Assembly: GCA_961205875.1 (NCBI GenBank)
Contig: OY540812.1
Coordinates: forward strand, 13,826,001 to 13,890,000
DNA length: 64,000 bases
Direction: 5' to 3'
From: Sialis fuliginosa
Lineage: Eukaryota > Arthropoda > Insecta > Megaloptera > Sialidae
The position numbers and the translations under genes are program-made. Within the stretch, counting starts at the first letter, position 1. Every line of letters starts with the position of its first letter. The notes below the pieces were generated by a model. It was not told the origin of the DNA, searched no databases, and was given only the letters and a program-made list of their open reading frames with translations. This document shows positions 23,690 through 35,800 of the stretch, piece after piece.

Positions 23690-23820
23690 AATCGTGGATC
23701 TTAGCTTCTGGGTATAACCGCGTCGATTTTCTCGGTCAACATTTCGTCGTGCAATGCAGTGGACATTATCAGAATATAAGTTCCATACCAAGATAACCGT
23801 GGAAGCATAAAAACGTGTAT
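23690..23820 (-). repeat. Dispersed repeat fragment, copy 1
   Basis: On the minus strand this reads CTGATAATGTCCACTGC, CGACGAAATGTTGACCGAG and GTTATACCCAGAAGCTAAG. The same order of motifs recurs at 25035-25150 and in two opposed copies at 35150-35352. The style resembles short pieces scattered by Penelope-like or related retroelements. The class is inferred. Confidence 0.45.
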
Positions 23821-24782
23821 ATGTAATTGTCTGTACCTATATAATTTAAAATGAATTAATAATTATTTAAAAATTAAAACAACTAAGAACATTGATTATT
23901 TTTATGATTTAATATTTAAGACCCTAGGTAATCTTCATATTTATAATATCATAGAGAAACGAATTTCGATAATAATTATTCATTTGCAAATATTATATTA
24001 TGCTATAAAATAATTTATATAAACAAGTTGTCACTTATGTTTATACAACTGTAAATCTGAAAATTCTATTAATTATTAATTAAGAAAAGAATTATCAATA
24101 CTGTCGAAAATACATTTATTACACAATATAAAAAATTTTAAAGAACTTTCTTTAAAACTATCTTCAAGTGATACAAGATACAAGTAATAACTTGAGTATG
24201 TATTGTGAAATTAATATAAATGAACATCGTATATGTGAAGATGTTTATTCAAATATTTATAATTGATTAATTTATAATCAATTAGTTTTGTCTAAGCAAA
24301 GTGTGTATAAATTATGTTCAAATATTTTTAATGCTGATTTTGAATAAAAAAAACACATTCCTACCTACCTTACATAATATAGAGGTACGCAAAGTACTCG
24401 TAGTTGCCTCTGGGTCTTCGTTCTTTAGTCTACAATCTAAATTCTTCAAAGATCCTGCGAGTTTGTCTCTATTTGGTAACAAGAAATTTGTAAATTTCAA
24501 GCAGCAAAAAGTTGAAAAAAGAACGTACCTGTAGTCTGGACATTAATTATAATTATTAATAATTAATAATATAAATATAATATAAACATTTTATTAGACA
24601 CGAATATTTTATAAATCCATATTTGAGAATATTTTAATACAATATAATAATAGGCTAAACAGATTAGATTTAAAAAATATAATTTTTTAGATGGAAAGAA
24701 AACCACCAAAGTCGAAAGCTAGGGTAATTCTTTTCTATAGAATATATTGTAGACATTTATTGTAAAAAAACAATTGAATGAT

Positions 24783-25022
24783 CAGGGCCGTAACTAGAGG
24801 ATATGGCATCTTGGGGCAGCAAGTGACCGAGGGGCCCTCACTATATGCAAAATATAAAAATTGAAGACCTTTTTTTTCGTTGCTACTTCAATTCATAATT
24901 TTACGCTTGCTACTAATATTACTAATTGTAATTCCCCTTTTTTTTTCTTCTAGCCGACCCCAATTTTTACACTGTTGCGGACCCATGAAGCACTGGCTGC
25001 CCCGGTGGTAGTTACGGCCTTG
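24783..25022. mobile_element. hAT-type MITE, 240 bp, TSD TGAATGAT
   Basis: The ends CAGGGCCGTAACTA and, in reverse complement, CAAGGCCGTAACTA are inverted. Exact 8-bp duplications TGAATGAT lie at 24775-24782 and 25023-25030. CAGGG(C/G)CGTAACTA is a common hAT terminus. No transposase is present. Confidence 0.88.
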
Positions 25023-25034
25023 TGAATGATATTC

Positions 25035-25150
25035 ACAACAAATGGAAGTGGTCTTGAGGCTTCCACGCTGATCTTGGTATGGATCTTGACTTCTGAGTGT
25101 AGGCCGCATCGATTTGGTCACACATTACAGTGCACATCTTCAGGGCTATT
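25035..25150 (-). repeat. Dispersed repeat fragment, copy 2
   Basis: On the minus strand it reads CCCTGAAGATGTGCACTG, GACCAAATCGATGCGGCC, CACTCAGAAGTCAAGATCC and GCGTGGAAGCCTCAAGACC. It is collinear with the copies at 23690 and 35150. It lacks the CGAAACG-TTGGCC segment, consistent with a small internal deletion. It abuts the right end of the hAT MITE. Confidence 0.5.
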
Positions 25151-27999
25151 CTAAAAGTTTAAGTAGAAGTGGATCACTTTTTTTCTCTATTAAAGAACCA
25201 CATTAGCTATCGATTTTTCATTTCATTTATTCTAAAAAAAAATCTTTTTCAGGTTAAAACCCGATCTTATCTGACTGATCCATAATTTTTAAAATTATAT
25301 TGTATTTTACAATCTTATCTATCGTTGAGAAATAATATTTTCATTGTAAAATTATCTCTCTTATCATCAGTAATTTTTTTTAACTGTACGAAATAATTAA
25401 TCAGTAAGAAATACTACTTCTGGTATAGGTACATTGTATTTACATGAATTGTAATGTTCAGATGTTATTTTTCCGAATTTTAGTAATTGAAATAACAAAA
25501 TTAAAAGGGTATTGAAACGTGAAGATCAGTCTGTAACCAACCATCCTTTGCCTATTTTTTCATAACACAAAAAGTAATCAAAATGTTATACAAACACGAC
25601 AACCAGAAACGTATTATTGATTTGCATATGAATTATATTATGTAATTTGAGATCTTTGGTAACCTCACCCACATTTTGTTCGATTGATTCTAAATTGAAC
25701 TATTGTATGATATTTGAAGATTTGCCACACTATTGTGTGTGTCACAGGTCATGCGAGGTGTTATGAAAACTGTCATCAAAATGATGATTCTCTAGTTGAT
25801 AACTATAATCTATTATTATTCATTCTTTTGAGTCACGTCAACATAGTTTTTGTCTTTTATTTATTATAATAAATATCTGTCATGCAGAATATAAATGTAT
25901 GGTAAGATATGACTTAGGTATGTATTATGAAACAATATATGTATATGTGTGTTTCGAGTTTTGATGTACGAAATAAAAGAAAAAATATATATTTTATTTA
26001 TATGGAAGAACATATTTCAAATGTAGGATATCAATCGAAATGAACAAGTTAATTAACAAAGATAATTAATTCTCTTAAATTTTATTAGGGGAAAGTGCTT
26101 TTTGTTGCCTATCGTAACTCAATGGGAGCCTAACCCGTGTGAGTCTGCACTCTCTAGATAAATTGTTTTCGAAGGAGGGGGAGGAGATTATTTTTTTATT
26201 TTATTTGTGTGTTGTTGCCGGGGGTGGCCGCAAAGTTCTACAAGAGAAACAACTATTAATTTTAAATTAAATAAGTACTTTACTTATATTAGATACTTTG
26301 ATATAAAATGTAAAATCACTGAATATTTTAACTAAAAATTAATATATTTTATAAAAATTAATTGACATTAAAATTTGGACATTTCGTTAGACAAGTAGTT
26401 TTATTATAATATATTTTATATTTAGTAATATAATTTTTATATTTAAATAATATAATTTATTTTATATTTGGGAGAGGGGTACCACCTAAGATTCAACACT
26501 GACAATGAAAATCTCGCCCCTATGGGGAAAATTACATGTAAATTTGAATATAGCTTAACGCCGAGACGAAATTTCACTTGATTTCTTATAAAATGAGTTG
26601 AAGACAGCTTAAATTTTGATGAGAAACGAGACTGTTATAAATTCAAAATAACAAGAAATACCTAAATATTACCGTGTCTAATTGCATGTGAAGCTCTAAT
26701 TTTGAAATCTACACTATATAATACTTGTATATCTAAAATATGTGTTACAGTAAATTAATGTCCACTTTTTTTTAATGGATCAATGTTATATTATAATGCC
26801 GGGATCTAATTGGTCAAATTGAAGATACATACATAGTACAGATTTTGATAAAACGGGGAGTAAACGTACTTTGATTTGTAAGTAATTTCTTTGTTAGTTA
26901 AAACTGAATTTGTATCACTTTGTAACTTAACAAAGAGAAGAAAATCATTTATTGTACCATTGTTCGGAAACTACAAACAGTCAAATTGTAAAAACACTTC
27001 CATACATACAAATGTACAACTTGCACAACAAAATGAATAAGTACGATAAAATACATTGAGAGGGAGTTTAACTGCACCAGAAAATTAAATGAAGCATCGG
27101 GGAGTTTTCATGTCTCAGATAAAAGCCTTTCGTAAAATTGCTCGTAAACAAATATTTCAAATTAAGATGTTTGTCGACATACAATTTATTAGCTTTGTGT
27201 TACTAAGTTCAAATTTAATAATTTTATGTTTATTCAATTTATTTTGATAGTAAAAGTCCTTCGAAAAGTTGTCTTCTTACGATTATTATTTATCTTTATG
27301 AACTATAATACACCTATAATTTACTTTAAATGTTTATAATGGGCTATTAATGTAATTAATCCTTGGTTTTTTCTAAATAATATCTTACAATCAGGGTCAA
27401 AATAAATAATGGGTGAACTTTTTATCGGGCCTAGTACCTATTATAATACGAAGTAATAATGGACAGGTAACTTTCATTAAAACTTGTCGTACGACAAATT
27501 TTTTATTTCTATTTGACTTTACTAACATCCTGTAAAATCCAACATTCATGATGTACATACATGTATTTATAATTTATATACATTTTAAAAACATATTACA
27601 TACACTGTAAATACATTAATGTGAAATGTGTCAGCTTATAATTTAAAAGGGAAATTATATATTCTTGCGTTTCTCCGATTTGAGCACGGTTAATTTCTTT
27701 TAAATAGAACCTTTTTGGAAATTGAAAAAAATACTTATCTTTATTCAAAGTAATATTAACAATTGAGAAAATTGATGTTTTTATTAATAATTTAAATTTA
27801 AATTGATATTTTGTTTTGGTAGGAGTGTATGTTTTCTGTTAGTACATAACTTAACGTAAGTTAGAACAATATTCATATTTTTGTCCAGTAACTTAGCCCC
27901 GCCTTATTGGAAAAATATGGAAACAAAATATTGTGCTAGTGTTGTGTTCAAATGTGCTGCTTCGAATAATTTGTTATCGCCAGAACAAAACAAAACAAA

Positions 28000-28345
28000 T
28001 GATTGACTGATATAATTTTTAGAGTACAAGAGAGCCCCACCATGGCCAATTTTATTAAAAATTTAGGAAGGGCTCCGTTAGTACATTAGAAAGGAGCTCT
28101 GAAGTTTAAAACCTTGGCACTTTACAGAAACGGTCTCCATCACCGCTTCGACCTTACAAATCTATTATATGTGATTCAATAAAAGTGATATGTTAGCTGC
28201 GTCGAAAAGCGCTGCGTTTTGATTCAGCTAACATGTAATAGATTTGCAAGATCAAAGCGGTGACGAAACCGTTTCTGTAAAGTGCCAAGGCTTTAGTAAA
28301 AATGGCAGGGCTAACTTGTACTTCACAAATTATATGAGCCTGTCA
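28000..28345. mobile_element. Composite inverted-repeat element with GC-rich arms
   Basis: The inner arms are clear. CCTTGGCACTTTACAGAAAC near 28112 pairs with GTTTCTGTAAAGTGCCAAGG near 28272-28291, and AATCTATTA and CAGCTAACAT pairs lie inside. Weaker outer arms (ATATAATTT, GTACAAG, AGCCC, CCATGGCC / GGCAGGGCTAACTTGTAC) extend the structure to about 28000 and 28345, interrupted on the left by about 50 bp. No protein is encoded and the target duplication is unresolved. Confidence 0.6.
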
Positions 28346-28404
28346 GTTTTTGTATTTACGATAACGAATTTTCCGCAGCAGCCCATTTGAACACTACACA
28401 ATAC

Positions 28405-28440
28405 AGCTTAATTTATTTATTTATTTATTTATTTATTTAT
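28405..28440. repeat. (TTTA)n microsatellite
   Basis: About eight tandem TTTA units are followed by TACCTTTATAG. It is a simple repeat. Confidence 0.85.
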
Positions 28441-29781
28441 ACCTTTATAGTGCTACGTTACTAAACATTAATCTTTACTTATTTCTAACATATATGTATG
28501 TTTATAATGCAGTGTTATACAAATTATACAAAGTATAAGAATTTTATCTAAATACCATCAAAAATCACTTACATATACTTAATAATATAATAACTGTAAA
28601 TAATTATTTTAATATAATATTAAATATAATTACATTGTTAATTTCATTGGGTAAACGTTGTATGATTTATATCAGTAAGCAATTTATTTAATTGTAGCTT
28701 AACGCATTTAAGGTCAAGTCGAAAACTAAAAAAAAATTGAAATGATGCAATGAAAATAGGTTTTGAGGTAGGTAAAATGTGTTCGCTGAAGAATATTATT
28801 AGAATCACATATACATACATATCTATGGTTACATAAAGATATTATAATGCCCATTCATGTATGTATGTTTGTATGTGAGTCATTAAGTATATATTCAATA
28901 TTGTAATAGCAAATAAACAAAGCATCGTGGTTTTGTTGTAATAAAGATATATTATTGCAATGATAGAATAACTGTAAACATATTCTTGACTTACAACCTT
29001 TTAATTTATGCATTTATTAAAATTTTATAAAAACAATGCATTTTCTTTGTCTGCATAAAATCTTAGTTTAGTATAATGTCATTTATACAAAATTGTATAC
29101 AATCTTTCTGTTATTATATTTAAAAAAAATAATATGATATATTACGTAGCATATTTTTAATTTTAAGGACGTTTTGACAAAACCCAGTAATTGATATTTA
29201 TATATTTATTATATAGAAAAACAAAGTTTTGCTTTTAAAAATGTTAATTTTATGTACTTAAGAAATATACAGCGCATTCTGTTATAAATAAATTTAAAAA
29301 ATTGCATAATATATAGTGAAATTATTTAAAAAAATACGTTTATAAACCCAGTAAGTACATAAAAAAAGTACAGAAAGATATCATAAATTCCATCAGCAAA
29401 AGCAAAAATTGATAAAAACAGAAATGAGGAAATCAAGGGATATCATCATACAATTTATAATATTACTGAACATAACATCTTAAGGGATACAAGTGATAAA
29501 GATAAAACATAATATTAAATGATAAACCAATTTCTCCGTCCTCTTTAAGAAGTAAGCAATTGCGAGTGACGCTTTGTCTGAGATTCACCGAAGATCTTTC
29601 CCTGCGGCTAGACACCGTAAGAAAAATGGAATACGACAATGAGACGTAATGAGAAAGAGAAAGAAGGGAACGTGGGAGAATCTGTACGATGTCTTGTAAT
29701 GTTTATCTAGAGAGGGGAAGACAAAACAAATTTGGGGGATACGCGTGCATGAATTTATGGATTTTGATTTTTCAAGATAGG

Positions 29782-29789
29782 TATAAATA
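29782..29789 (+). promoter_or_regulatory. TATA box of the first cuticle gene
   Basis: TATAAATA lies about 40 bases before a TCAGTG initiator-like motif (29820-29825) and 91 bases before the ATG. The same octamer precedes the two downstream paralogues. Confidence 0.6.
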
Positions 29790-29872
29790 CTGTTAAACAA
29801 TACCATTTTAAAACAATCTTCAGTGAACATAGACGTGACATCAACATAGATCGATATTTTATTGGATTTATC

Positions 29873-32800
29873 ATGAAGACTATTGTAAGATTTAATTAAT
29901 TAATTTTTTTCACTAGTGGTGGTGGTGTAAAAAGTGTATTTTGATTGGTATTTTGGGTTTTTATTATATTTATTATGACAATAATATGTGCCATACATTT
30001 ATTCACATTAAGTCGTTTATTTGTATGTATTAATATTTTATTTAAATTATCATAATAATAGATGCATTTAAAAAATTGTGGTAATTAGCTTATATTATTT
30101 ATAACTGGTGGAAAATTTATTTGCATTATTCATGTTACAATAGTTTGATTATTTTAGTAGAAAAAGATTTAATCTGAATTTATTCAATCTGGTACTTTAG
30201 GCAACCGCTTAGGGTTGGGGGGGTAAGCTATGGAAATTGTGCGTATCTTTGAAGACAGTTTTTGTAACGGCAAAAAGGTCTTCTGGCATTATGAAATGAT
30301 TTTTCTGATATTTGGTATAAATAAAAAAAAATTCGGATATATTTATTCTGCCTGAGGCTCCCGACTTTTATAACGCGCGTTCTTTCTATTTCCGCAGACA
30401 ATTGTTTTTTTTGATTTCCGATATAATATAACCTGAATTCATTTTCATACGTTTGTTAACTACGACGATTCTGGAAGTTTGTTCCTACTTGATTATGAAA
30501 ATTATCAGAAGTACCTAATGTTAGAAAATTAATAAAAATGCATAGTATATATCTAATTTGAAAATTACATAATTTTACGGTTATTAATTTGAAAAAATCT
30601 AGCACCAAAAATGTGTGTTGAAATTTCAAGATTACCCAAAAAAACAGATAAATTTTTATCGCAATACTATATTACTATTTAACTGCCCAATTTTATTACT
30701 AGCTACACGCTTAATTTCGTCATATAACGTTAATTGACGCGTCCCGTTAGATTGGTTATCTTTCCGATTGAACAATAAACATCAGTTTCTTAATCTGTAT
30801 ACACGCAACAAAACAAACTGTCTTAAACACAAAAGAAATTAAAACCCTGTAGAGACAATTAAAAACGTACATACTATCGATTCTAATGAATTGTTTCAAA
30901 ATTGTTTCCTCAGGAATTATTACTTTGCAATTTGCATTATCCATTCTTTCATTTGTTTCAAAACAGACATTGAAAAAATACATCTAAATAACGAACTTAT
31001 GTACTGGCAATAAGAAAATAGGTTGTTATATTTGAAAAATTTTGTAACCTTGTATCTCCTATAAATATATCTTGATAATATTGATTTTTGAGAATGATTT
31101 ACGTTTTTTTCGATTTCATAGTCTTGAGACATGGAGGTTATAAAAAAACCATCCGCCAAATAAATGCACAGTGCTTCCTCGTGCTAAATTTACCAAAGGT
31201 AGTTAATTATTGAACAATTTAAATAAAATCCAATAAAGTGTTCAGATAAATTGCATGGCATTGGTTAACCATTTAATTTTTATACAATTTTACTAAAAAA
31301 TATTATTTCGAAATTTTTCTTAAGATGCACCTGATTATATTTTACAACAAACGTTGTAGATTTATATTATAGGAAATTAAATGCTCTACAAAAAAGATTC
31401 TATAAAATTTTCACGTCACATGTGTCTTTCTTGAAAAAAATAAATAATTTGGGACGTCACTCCTCCCCCTCAAACATCCAACCAAGTTTTAATAATGTCA
31501 GTTCAGTGGTTCACACACAGCCAAACATACACTTACACAGACAGTCAGACACACGGAACGAAAAATTTTTGTCTTGACCTGAAACGAAAATATCAATTTA
31601 AAATTTTGAAATCGGAGAAAAATTTTTTTGTCTCCTTCTAAAACGATCACAAAGCTTCTAATATCTTCGATATTGTCAGGAAGCAAAAATAATGAACATA
31701 GTTAATTTATAATGTATTTTATTACATGGATAGTAGGACAATATTTGTTTAATGAATTAAAAAAATAGTATTATAAAATTTTAAAAGAATTTAATTTATT
31801 AAATAAAATACGATATTTTGTTCTCAGAGCTAGTGTAAACTTGTATGCGTTTTCTGCCAGGTCATAGGCCACTATTACAACCTTGGTACAAACTATAATT
31901 AGTTATGATTATCATTTACTGTTTAATGTTTGAACAGAGTAAACTCCTGTCCCGAATGACACAATCTAATGGAAAGCGTGACCCTTAATAAAGTTTATGA
32001 AATACAACTTTTGTAGTACACATTGCTTGTTGTAATGTTTTTATTTATTTATATTATAATTTGAATATATGTACATTAGGGTGTGCCAAAAAAAGACGAT
32101 ATTTTTTTTTTTTCACTTTCCGCTCAAAATATCGTAGAAGATGTCGAAACAAAAGACCTGTCCAAAGGAGAGTTCTTAATTTTAATTTTAAGAGGTCCTC
32201 CATCGATTTTGAAGTTTTTCCCATTTAAATAACACGGGAAAAATTTTTTTTTTTCATTTTTACTTTCGCAACGTCTGAAGATTTTATTTTTTCGTAAAAT
32301 AAACTATCAGACCTTATTGGGGATTAAATTTTGAACAAAAAATTTCATTGGGTCATATTGCTACCATCGAAGCCTGACTTTTTATAAAGCTTTACAGTAT
32401 CAATTTTCCCCAAATTTCGTGTTTTTTGTAATTTTTAGCTAAACTATCCAAGATAGAACAAAAAGTCAAATGACAATTTTGTAGTCCGTTTGATGCACTA
32501 CAAAAAACATTTAGATAAATTTTTTGTATCATTAATATTTTCAAAGTTACAGACCAACAAAATCCAATTTTTCAAAAATACCTTTTCTTATTCTTATGCA
32601 TTCTGTTGAAACTAGTTGCTCCTCGAATTAGTTTTTTATACAGTGTATTTAATTCTTAACCATTCATCCGAAAATTCAGTTAATCCTGCAGACTATCCCT
32701 AAAACTTTCTGCTGTAGATTATGATTAATAGCCTTCAAAAATTTTATTATTGGAACATTAAAACGCTTTTCTAACTCAATACAGAATTTAGCATGTTTTT

Positions 32801-35800
32801 AAGTTTGAAAAATAGAAGATCGTTTGAAACAGAAAAGGATTACGAAGTCCTAGAAAGAATTTGATGTTTGATTATATCGAATACTTGTTAATCATTCAAT
32901 TTTGTTGTTTTGAATAATATGTGGGAGTGGAATATGTCAATTCATGTTCAATTTGTTTACATAATCAGGGTTGTCTTGAGGATTGGTTAAATAACCTCAA
33001 TAGACCAAAAACGAAATAAATAACAATAATATTTGTGGACTTATTAAGCAAGTTATATCGTAAAAAATTATTCTAGGCTAACTTTTTAGAGAATTAAATA
33101 TACTTTAAATTTTTAATTGAAATTTGTCATCTATCGTCAATAATTTAGAAAATATAGATTAAAAATTATGAAAATATGACTTATCAGGTTTGTTACTCTA
33201 CGCTATTGCGGAGACAACGAATCTTTCTTATACAATTTTGTAGCAAATTTGATGTACCAAAAAATAAGAATTAAATTTTTTGTATTTTTATCGATGGTTC
33301 ACTTGAACAAAGCTAAAAATTAGAAAAATAGGATTTTGTTGGTCTGTAACTTTGAAAATATTAATGATACAAAAAATTTATCTAAATGTTTTTTGTAGTG
33401 CATCAAACGGACTACAAAATTGTCATTTGACTTTTTGTTCTATCTTGGATAGTTTAGCTAAAAATTACAAAAAACACGAAATTTGGGGAAAATTGATACT
33501 GTAAAGCTTTATAAAAAGTCAGGCTTCGATGGTAGCAATATGACCCAATGAAATTTTTTGTTCAAAATTTAATCCCCAATAAGGTCTGATAGTTTATTTT
33601 ACGAAAAAATAAAATCTTCAGACGTTGCGAAAGTAAAAATGAAAAAAAAAAATTTTTCCCGTGTTATTTAAATGGGAAAAACTTCAAAATCGATGGAGGA
33701 CCTCTTAAAATTAAAATTAAGAACTCTCCTTTGGACAGGTCTTTTGTTTCGACATCTTCTACGATATTTTGAGCGGAAAGTGAAAAAAAAAATATCGTCT
33801 TTTTTTGGCACACCCTAATGTACATACATATATTACAATTGCAAATTGTTGCATGATTAATAATGTACGTATATTAATATTTGTAGAGTTAGACATATTG
33901 CAGAAAACATAGTAATAATACAGCAGTTTATTATAAGGGTTGTGGCCACACGTATAATATATTCATACTTACAATTTTATTGCAAGTAAAAATGTAATCA
34001 ATTCTAGCTGGCCGCACGTATACAAAATATTCTTCAGTAAAAATGCAACACGCTTTTACGCGACCACGCATCCGCAGCAGGCCTGAACGGAAGATTAATG
34101 CTACGAACAATGCATTTATACTCGGGTAATTCGCGAGGAAGTAAAAAATTCAGTAAAATTTTAATACATATCAATAGTACACGTAAGACAACACATAAAA
34201 GTTTATAAAAAATTATTGACATACAATTTTTACATTTTCGTTCATAACAAATCGGAAAATACATAAAAAAGCTTCTAATTAATATTAAAAAAATTCAGTA
34301 TTCGTTTATGATGATACGTGGTATTTTTCAGAATTTTAGGTTAATATTTAAATTGTTCATTTTAATTGTTTAAGTCAGCGCGCTCGGTTTATTTCTCGAG
34401 TTGCGCAAAAAACGTATCATTGCGGGCATTCGGGCATCTCTCACGCCTAAACTAAAGAAGTTAGACATACGCTTTCGCTGACTTAATAGGAAATTTTGTG
34501 ATTCGCAAGAAATGTTCTGAGATATTTTTTCGTATATTGTTTAGTTCTCGCTACGTAAGCCGTAACAGGTAAAAAAAGTAAATTGTTCAAACAATTATGC
34601 AATGTTTCATATATGCACAAATGTTCTTTATACCCCAATGAATAAACCTGCATCAACCAATTTTTTTCTCATTAGAATTAATGCAAGTGATCTTCATAAC
34701 GTTACTGGTCTATCAGCACTTAAATCTATTTTAGTGGTAATTAATTTCCCTTGCTAATTTAATTTATTATGCCATTAAATTACGCCACTGTACACGTAAA
34801 CAACTACTAATAAGGATTATACCCATCAATAAGTCACAAATATTGACATTCTATCTTTAACGCCAAACTAACTGTATATAGCTAATATAATTCGTGTTTA
34901 TATGTAGATAATAATCAGTGGTTACGCAAGATGTCATAAAACAGACATTCGATACGTATCATTGAATAGAGTACCATGATGACTTTTTGTTGGTTGTATA
35001 ATCACTGTTTAGTTATGGGTCATGCTCACTAATTAACTTAGGGTCATGTTTAACAGTTGTAAATTATGCATAACATGCGTTTATGCAGGTATCGGAAACA
35101 AGCTGCACAGTAGTTTATTTATTCTTCAAAAAACGTATTAATTATTCTTTCTTGAGGCTTCCGCGATGATCTTGATATAGATCTTGATTTCTGGGTGTAA
35201 GCCGCGTCGATTTGGTCGTGTTATCGGCCAACGTTTGTAACAGGGCTCTTCTAAAAGTGCGAAGAAGAGCCCTGACGATATCCACTGCAATGTGAGACGA
35301 AACGCTGGCCGATAACACGACCAAATCAACACGGTTTACACCCAGTAGCCAAGATCCATAATTATTCTTTGTTGTAATTTGTTTTTAGTTTAAAATCCTA
35401 AAATCTTTTTTTGCTCAGTTAAATCTCGAGAAGAATTTAAAATTTTGTGTACAGGTAACTAACTGTTTTAATTATATTTGCACTGTTTCATGTTGTATGT
35501 GGTCTACAGTAGATTAGGTCTCCTCAATTAAATAACCTTCAGCCTATAGCATGGTTTTCTGTCGAAACACTTGAAAGTTATATAAACGAATAAAATTTTC
35601 AGAAGATACAAATTATTTTAAAAATTCACAATATATTATATTTATTTTTGCAATTTTTTATTCAAAAATTACGTAAATATCATATCAGTTATATAAACGA
35701 ATAAAATTTTCAGAAGATACAAATTATTCTAAAAATTCACAATATATCACAATAGAATACACGAAGCTCTTAATAAAAATTGTAATTTAAATAATACAAA

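Larger units (their letters stand above)
23249..29780. other. Gene-poor interval between Qng1 and the first cuticle gene
   Basis: No complete gene was found. It holds a hAT MITE at 24783-25022, fragments of a dispersed repeat near 23690-23820 and 25035-25150, a composite inverted repeat at 28000-28345 and a TTTA microsatellite at 28405-28440. A block at 23400-23460 (GGCGGATTTAGGCATGGGC and TGCCCAGGGCGGCAG) looks like a transposon relic with no second end. A coding-like minus-strand segment near 24390-24540 is discussed as a finding. Confidence 0.5.

Noticed and set aside
31500..31565. Short CAGACAGT/CACACAG-type motifs, considered as a microsatellite or regulatory array.
   Set aside because: They are irregular and similar to the tails of dispersed repeats elsewhere in the window (near 40570, 47820 and 50885). 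There is no clean periodicity.
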